Source: CAJGCS01 sp045589955 (GTDB lineage: Bacteria; Bacillota_I; Bacilli_A; ML615J-28; CAG-313). From it: a stretch of DNA of 64,000 nt. The position numbers and the translations under genes are program-made. The notes beneath the pieces are model-generated. The model did not search any database. It was given only the letters and a program-made list of their open reading frames with translations, and was not told where the DNA came from. Location of the stretch: assembly GCA_045589955.1 (NCBI GenBank), contig JAZNQD010000009.1:185416-249415 (forward strand). The letters run 5' to 3'. Of this stretch, positions 59,646 through 64,000 are shown one piece after another (position 1 is the stretch's first letter; every line of letters begins with the position of its first letter).

Positions 59646-60080
59646 ATGAAGTGGATAAATCATTTTATAAAAGTAGCAGAAGTCGTATCTACTATGTCAA
59701 AAGACCCTAATCACAAAATTGGTGCGGTAATAGTAGACAAGAATAATCGAATAGTGAGTACAGGCTTTAATGGTTTTGCTAAAGGTATTGATGACACAGA
59801 TGAGCGTTTAAATGATAAAGAAACTAAGCGTTTGTTAATGTTACATGCTGAAGAAAATGCTATATTATATGCTAAACAAGATTTAACCGATTGTAGTATT
59901 TATATTTATGGTTATCCGCCTTGTGTACATTGTACTTCAATTATTATTCAGTCTGGTATAAAAACTATTTATTATAAAAATTCGAATAAACACAATACCG
60001 TTTCAGATTATTGGAAAGCCAATTTGGAGATGGCACAACGGTTAGCAAAAGAAGCAAATGTAGCGGTTGTTGATTTATAA
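59646..60080 (+). CDS. dCMP deaminase-like zinc deaminase
   Basis: I chose ATG 59646 with AGAGG five bases upstream, over a TTG at 59631; 144 residues result. The zinc-binding deaminase motifs are present: HAEENAIL (His and Glu) and GYPPCVHCTSII (Cys pair). The enzyme turns dCMP to dUMP, feeding dTMP synthesis. A two-way terminator follows. If the ThyA-family enzyme works on dCMP, the two enzymes would compete for this substrate. Confidence 0.88.
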   Translation: MKWINHFIKVAEVVSTMSKDPNHKIGAVIVDKNNRIVSTGFNGFAKGIDDTDERLNDKETKRLLMLHAEENAILYAKQDLTDCSIYIYGYPPCVHCTSIIIQSGIKTIYYKNSNKHNTVSDYWKANLEMAQRLAKEANVAVVDL

Positions 60081-60081
60081 A

Positions 60082-60110
60082 AAATCCCGGTTTAATCCGG
60101 GATTTCTTTT
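60082..60110. terminator. Two-way terminator after dCMP deaminase
   Basis: AAATCCCGG and CCGGGATTT pair over 9 bases, with T-runs on both strands, between a plus-strand and a minus-strand gene. Confidence 0.85.
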
Positions 60111-60346
60111 TAATAATTGGTTATGCTATAAAAACCACCTGCTTCCATTGTACGATTCCAAACGGTAATAGCTTTTTGTTTACTTAAACCTAAAAATTCA
60201 AATTGATCATAATGGTTACAAGTTGGACATTTAGCATAATATAAACCGTCTACATCGACTACATATGGATAACTTGTTTTCTTTTTTCTTTTACAATGCT
60301 TACAAGGAGCGGCTCCTTCATCGTTATATTTTATTTTACTTACCAT
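60110..60346 (-). CDS. Lar-like zinc ribbon protein
   Basis: The 78-residue protein has CKHC...CPTC pairs around a short beta segment and a C-terminal ITVWNRTM, which fits the Lar (restriction alleviation) family, where the pattern PCPFC...C.VxC..C ends in WNxR. Such proteins block type I restriction in some phages, but many are uncharacterised. It overlaps the next gene by 7 bases. Confidence 0.7.
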   Translation of the reverse strand: MVSKIKYNDEGAAPCKHCKRKKKTSYPYVVDVDGLYYAKCPTCNHYDQFEFLGLSKQKAITVWNRTMEAGGFYSITNY

Positions 60347-60909
60347 TGATCAATTCCTATATATACATTCTTATCATTTATTATTTTTAAAACGTCTGAA
60401 TCATCTCTAAATTCATTTCTTAATAAACATATGATTTTTTCTTTACTAAGAGTTATAAGTCCAGAAGTTATACGACTTAATAATTTTGAATCTTTAGCCT
60501 TATCTTTTCTATGCTTTTTGGTATCAGTTCTTTTATTAATCGTAGCTTCTAGTTTTGGATTAGCTACATCACATCCGACTAAATCATACACAGCATATTT
60601 ATATCCATATAAATCAATATGTCCTGCGACTAAACTATATGTTGGTTTAACAACTCTACTTTTTCTAATTATTACTTGTGGACACTTTTGAATATTAATT
60701 AGATTATTATGCTTTGAATCATCTTGTGCTAATATATCATCTACCCCACAAATCCTCTGTGTTGTTTTAACAAAGTCTACTTCATCTTTTGTGTTTATAA
60801 ATTTAGAAAACCGTAAAACAGCGATCGATTTTTTATAATTACCTTGTCCAGTAGATAACGTTCGACCGCTGTTTATGTAGAAATACTCAGGGAATTCATT
60901 TTTATCCAT
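60340..60909 (-). CDS. Unknown protein with basic segment
   Basis: The 189-residue protein (MDKNEFPEYFYINSGRTLST start) has two Cys clusters (RICGVDDIL, KCPQVIIRK) and a Lys-rich TDTKKHRKDKAKDSK stretch near residue 130 that could contact nucleic acid. It overlaps its neighbours by 7 bases and 1 base. No family recognised. Confidence 0.5.
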   Translation of the reverse strand: MDKNEFPEYFYINSGRTLSTGQGNYKKSIAVLRFSKFINTKDEVDFVKTTQRICGVDDILAQDDSKHNNLINIQKCPQVIIRKSRVVKPTYSLVAGHIDLYGYKYAVYDLVGCDVANPKLEATINKRTDTKKHRKDKAKDSKLLSRITSGLITLSKEKIICLLRNEFRDDSDVLKIINDKNVYIGIDQW

Positions 60910-61604
60910 TAAATAACATCCTTTGCCAATACGTCTTTTAATTCTCGTACTGAAATACCAACTTTAGTTTCAAATTCTTCTTTGGTTATTTCTTTACATT
61001 GTCTTTTTTGCCATTCTAATAACCAACCATCTTTTCCATATTCTGGATCAATAATTTGGTTATAAAAATGCTTTTTGGCTAAATCACAATTATATTTTTT
61101 ACTTTGTGGAATACGTCTTGCTTCATTAGACACAAACTTATAAGTCGCTCTAATGTTACAAGTATTGGTTTGTTCAATGAAGGTATTTGTATAGTTACCT
61201 TCAAAATATCCGCCCCAACTATCCCTTAAATATTTTGGACCTTTACCAAAAATACCTTGACGACATTCTTTTTTTGCTACATATGGCTCAGTACGAGTAT
61301 ATGTTGCGATTTCAATATAAGCAGAATATGCATAACATGCTTGTTCTACATCTTCCCAATTTAAACCAAATGGAACATAATAAAAGCTTTCTCTTTGACT
61401 AATATTCCATCTATCTCTATCTACTAATTCATAATTGACACCACTTAAACGGTTTTCAATTAATTCTGGTCCATACTTACATTGCAATAACAATACAGTA
61501 GGCTCTACACGTTCGATAGGCATTAAATCATCTTCATTTGCTTGTACTAAAGAAGATGTTAAAAGTAAAGCCAAAAATAAATTAATTCCGAGTATCTTTT
61601 TCAT
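60909..61604 (-). CDS. Exported protein, unknown function
   Basis: The 231-residue protein starts MKKILGINLFLALLLTSSLV ending QANEDD, a signal peptide with a likely cleavage after VQA. The mature part has eight cysteines, suited to disulfides in the periplasm. It belongs to an envelope-protein cluster and is preceded by a sigma70-like promoter. Function unknown. Confidence 0.6.
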   Translation of the reverse strand: MKKILGINLFLALLLTSSLVQANEDDLMPIERVEPTVLLLQCKYGPELIENRLSGVNYELVDRDRWNISQRESFYYVPFGLNWEDVEQACYAYSAYIEIATYTRTEPYVAKKECRQGIFGKGPKYLRDSWGGYFEGNYTNTFIEQTNTCNIRATYKFVSNEARRIPQSKKYNCDLAKKHFYNQIIDPEYGKDGWLLEWQKRQCKEITKEEFETKVGISVRELKDVLAKDVI

Positions 61605-61637
61605 GATATAATCCCCCTTATTTCATTATATAATTAT

Positions 61638-61666
61638 ATCATACCACAGTTTACTATATAAGTAAA
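61638..61666 (-). promoter_or_regulatory. Sigma70-like promoter for the exported protein gene
   Basis: Minus-strand TTTACT and TATGAT are 17 bases apart. The spacer TATATAGTAAACTGTGG is nearly the same as that at 12671-12704 upstream of another exported protein. Confidence 0.6.
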
Positions 61667-61673
61667 ACAGTTT

Positions 61674-63053
61674 TTAATCATCTAGGAAAAAAAGATCACT
61701 ATTTGTAGGATATAGTTTCTCACAATCATATACAGATAATATCCAATTTAATTCAGAATATAATTCATATTTCGAATAACACAATTTGCTATGACTAATA
61801 TATGTATCATTGTGACGTTTTTCTACTACTTTTATGTAATAACCGGTTAAATATTCATTTTCTTTGGTTATTTCTACTTGCATACCATCTTCTATTGTTA
61901 AAACTAACCTTTTTGGATCAGTAAGGTATTCCCAGGGGCTTAATTTTTTTTTATCTTTTATGGTATTCGTATAACTAAAATACCAACCGCCAAAACTAAA
62001 CAACAAGAAGAAAATTATTAAAACAAAGTAGTCTATATTACGTAATTTAATAGATAAATAAGTGTATTTTTCCATTGTATTTTCTACATACTCTTTATCT
62101 AATAACTGCTTTATTTTAGAAGAATAATCAAAAAAGTTCTTAAGTGGAATATTTAAAAGTAATGTTTGTAATTCAGCTTTTAATACTTCATTTTCTGTCC
62201 ATCCAAATACTTTTATAGCATTGATTTTTATATCATCATGAATCACGCATAATACTAAATCATTTATTTTACCACCTATCCATTTTGCTTTTAAATTTTC
62301 ACATTGAGATAAGGTACCATTTTTAAAACCATATATAATTATATTGACATCTACGTCTAATGATGAATTTAAGATTGCTAATTTAGTTTGATCTAAATTT
62401 ACTCCAATTACTTTATTGAATGTAAAATTATCACGATACTCATCACTTGGGTGTAATGCTACTTCTTCACCAACATTCGTATTACCTTTTATAATATTTT
62501 CACTTGGAGCAATATAATTTTTATAACTTTGTGTAGATGTCCAAGGTGCTATTGTATTAGGTCGTATTGTCCAGATATAATCATATTTATCCCCAGAATG
62601 ATATCCATAACGGTTACCTTTTACTTTAACTGGACCGTCAAAATATAAATCTTGTAATTCTTTGCGTTTTTCATTTGATATCCAGCGTGAACCATATTTT
62701 GCTAAAGTATATGAGCTATTATCGCCTCTATCTCTATAACATTTACCATAATAAGCACAAACTGTATGACACGATCTATGTTTACCTGAACCAGAACAAC
62801 GAGTAGTGTGCATTTTACAACAAGTATATTGCTCTACCCACGGTCCTTCATATTTTAGAGTGATGACTTTATCGTTTATATATTTGGTATCATTTATTTT
62901 TATACGCCAATAAATGCCATATACAATAAGCATGCCAACCCAAACAATAAGAGATACGATAGCAAATTCCGTATATGTAATTTTTCTAGATTTATATGCA
63001 AAAATGAATCCGAAAATGAGATTAACTATTGCTAAGCCACATACAAATTCCAT
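61674..63053 (-). CDS. Membrane protein with cysteine-rich segment
   Basis: The 459-residue protein has two N-terminal helices (LAIVNLIFGFIFAYKS and FAIVSLIVWVGMLIVYGIYW) and one near residue 370 (FVLIIFFLLFSFGGWYF). Between them is a Cys-rich stretch (residues 75-105, CCKMHTTRC, then CHTVCAYYGKC) likely outside the cytoplasm. A further SYTxAPWTS region is soluble. It is followed directly, 21 bases, by the LemA-like gene; the pair may form one complex. No family recognised. Confidence 0.6.
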   Translation of the reverse strand: MEFVCGLAIVNLIFGFIFAYKSRKITYTEFAIVSLIVWVGMLIVYGIYWRIKINDTKYINDKVITLKYEGPWVEQYTCCKMHTTRCSGSGKHRSCHTVCAYYGKCYRDRGDNSSYTLAKYGSRWISNEKRKELQDLYFDGPVKVKGNRYGYHSGDKYDYIWTIRPNTIAPWTSTQSYKNYIAPSENIIKGNTNVGEEVALHPSDEYRDNFTFNKVIGVNLDQTKLAILNSSLDVDVNIIIYGFKNGTLSQCENLKAKWIGGKINDLVLCVIHDDIKINAIKVFGWTENEVLKAELQTLLLNIPLKNFFDYSSKIKQLLDKEYVENTMEKYTYLSIKLRNIDYFVLIIFFLLFSFGGWYFSYTNTIKDKKKLSPWEYLTDPKRLVLTIEDGMQVEITKENEYLTGYYIKVVEKRHNDTYISHSKLCYSKYELYSELNWILSVYDCEKLYPTNSDLFFLDD

Positions 63054-63074
63054 ATCGTATCTCCCTGTTATAAA

Positions 63075-63638
63075 TTACCAGTTTATATCAACATTATCGT
63101 CTACGCCAGAAGCAAATGTTGATGTAGTTTGTGTAGAAGTAATTGTTTTGCACAAATCTAATTTTTCTGGACGAGCATCTACAAACCACTTAGATGGAAT
63201 ACGCTCTACTAAGCGAGTATATTCTCTACAAATATCAAATAATTCAGTCATTGAACGTTGAAATTCTGCTCTGCCACCTTCAACAATATTTAAAACTCTA
63301 TCATAATTTAGTTTAGGTAAATTAGTCGGATAAGCTTCTTTTAACATACTCATAAATGAATTTCTACCGTCTAATACGTTACTATTTCTTGGTTCCATAT
63401 AAGCTTTTATAACAGACATAAAGGCATCTTTTTCTTTTTCTGCTATATTACCTGATTGTTGAATTGTTTTCCACATTTTATCATGTATTTGTTGATTACT
63501 TTTTTGTTTCTCTGTAATCATAGCGAATAAATCTACTTCTTTATTAACTGTACTTACATATAAATGAAGAATAGACAATCCAATTACAGCAAATACACAA
63601 AGCAAAGGTATTAAATAACTTTTGGTCTTTAATTTCAT
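63075..63638 (-). CDS. LemA-family-like membrane-anchored protein
   Basis: The 187-residue protein has a single N-terminal helix (SYLIPLLCVFAVIGLSILHL) and a helical part with EGGRAEFQRSMTELFDICRE then YTRLVERIPSKWF, which matches the LemA pattern (repeat helices with NxAVxxYN...FPS). LemA proteins are membrane-anchored helical bundles of unclear function. It sits upstream of the Cys-rich membrane protein and probably shares a transcript. Confidence 0.6.
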   Translation of the reverse strand: MKLKTKSYLIPLLCVFAVIGLSILHLYVSTVNKEVDLFAMITEKQKSNQQIHDKMWKTIQQSGNIAEKEKDAFMSVIKAYMEPRNSNVLDGRNSFMSMLKEAYPTNLPKLNYDRVLNIVEGGRAEFQRSMTELFDICREYTRLVERIPSKWFVDARPEKLDLCKTITSTQTTSTFASGVDDNVDINW

Positions 63639-63672
63639 TTTTAAAATCTCCGTATATTGATATTACATGATA

Positions 63673-63701
63673 AATATATGTTGCGTACCTTAGATTGTAA
63701 A
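63673..63701 (-). promoter_or_regulatory. Sigma70-like promoter for the LemA-like gene
   Basis: Minus-strand TTTACA and TATATT are 17 bases apart, 35 bases before the ATG at 63638. Confidence 0.55.
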
Positions 63702-63702
63702 A

Positions 63703-63741
63703 CAAAAAAAATATGCTAGATAATTTATTTACCTAGCATAT
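63703..63741 (-). terminator. Terminator after the 54-residue gene
   Basis: Minus-strand TATGCTAG and CTAGCATA pair over 8 bases, followed by TTTTTTTTG. It separates the small gene at 63762 from the LemA-like gene. Confidence 0.8.
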
Positions 63742-63761
63742 TAAGATTAAAAAATTAACGT

Positions 63762-63926
63762 TTAAAACCCTTGATTTTCCATAAAGAATGTAATCTTCCA
63801 CTCAGTATTACCTTCTTTATTTAATTCTTCGCAACGCTTTTCTGCTTCAGCTTTAGTTTCAAAAATCTCGGTTCTTTCATCATCTTCATTTTCAATCGGA
63901 TGAACTTTGTATTTATCTACAAACAT
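63762..63926 (-). CDS. Small acidic protein (54 residues)
   Basis: The ATG at 63926 follows TAAGGAGGTGTATT, a near-perfect ribosome site. The 54 residues read MFVDKYKVHPIENEDDERTE then ETKAEAEKRCEELNKEG and end WKITFFMENQGF. The last part has the alternating charge of a short helix; no family is recognised. The strong start and terminator suggest a real gene. Confidence 0.6.
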   Translation of the reverse strand: MFVDKYKVHPIENEDDERTEIFETKAEAEKRCEELNKEGNTEWKITFFMENQGF

Positions 63927-64000
63927 AATACACCTCCTTATTTGGAATGAACGATTGTAATTGAGTACTTATTATTTAATAAGTGTTTTGCGTATTTATA

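Noticed and set aside
62914..63261. Plus-strand 115-residue frame across the ends of two membrane protein genes
   Set aside because: It spans the boundary of two minus-strand genes with clear helices and a LemA-like pattern. No own start signal.
1..64000. tRNA genes and rRNA genes
   Set aside because: I checked the gaps by eye for cloverleaf-type hairpins and conserved loop bases and found none. A tRNAscan run would settle it.

Overview
The window is part of the genome of a large, AT-rich tailed phage with a contractile, T4-type (myovirus) tail. The evidence is a baseplate and tube gene set (gp6, gp25, gp53, gp5, gp27, gp48/54 and tail-tube homologues), a large terminase, and a big replication and nucleotide-metabolism block. 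A GapR/DUF2312-like protein (33583-33828) is typical of Alphaproteobacteria, and an oxygen-sensitive class III ribonucleotide reductase (44820-47485) points to anaerobic growth. I therefore infer a low-GC, anaerobic or facultative alphaproteobacterial host, perhaps from a gut. No tRNA gene, CRISPR array, integrase, portal, capsid or sheath gene was recognised, and no stretch over 300 bases lacks a gene.

Layout. (1) 1-18069, all minus strand: tail fibres at the left edge, then, read from right to left, three tail-tube-fold proteins, a tail assembly chaperone with an apparent frameshift, a tape measure with an M15 peptidase domain, a lipoprotein, and the baseplate set. (2) 18215-29840: a free-standing homing endonuclease on the plus strand, two RCC1-repeat genes, thymidine kinase, a membrane protein, a candidate exported lysin, the terminase large subunit broken in two by a split intein that carries a GIY-YIG nuclease, and a packed row of small genes. 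(3) 29972-47485, plus strand: serine hydroxymethyltransferase, ClpP, RecA, GapR-like protein, a fused DNA polymerase/primase, DNA methyltransferase, dUTPase, a dNTP diphosphohydrolase-like protein, a thymidylate-synthase-family enzyme with a dCMP-type active site, small genes and NrdG/NrdD. (4) 47540-63926, mostly minus strand: AAA+ ATPase, Hsp20, small genes, phosphoesterase, RNA ligase with polynucleotide kinase, NAD-dependent DNA ligase and an envelope-protein cluster. Plus-strand exceptions are a VSR-like nuclease pair and dCMP deaminase.

How the genes work together. SHMT would supply methylene-tetrahydrofolate to the ThyA-family enzyme, while dCMP deaminase, dUTPase, thymidine kinase, the dNTP diphosphohydrolase-like protein and NrdD/NrdG reshape the dNTP pool. 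An Asn-to-Asp change in the ThyA-family pocket suggests that the product may be a modified cytosine nucleotide. RNA ligase plus kinase form an RNA-repair pair. ClpP, Hsp20 and the AAA+ protein form a proteostasis set.

Regulation. Three recurring upstream signals can be read by eye: sigma70-like promoters (TTTAC[A/T], 17-base spacer, TAT-rich -10), a GTTCTA element 35-75 bases before many start codons, and five copies of a two-part AGTAGAA...TATTCTA element with nearly fixed spacing. Hairpin terminators close several transcription units. The most unusual items are the split intein inside the terminase Walker B motif, the polymerase/primase fusion, the chaperone frameshift and the dCMP-type ThyA protein.
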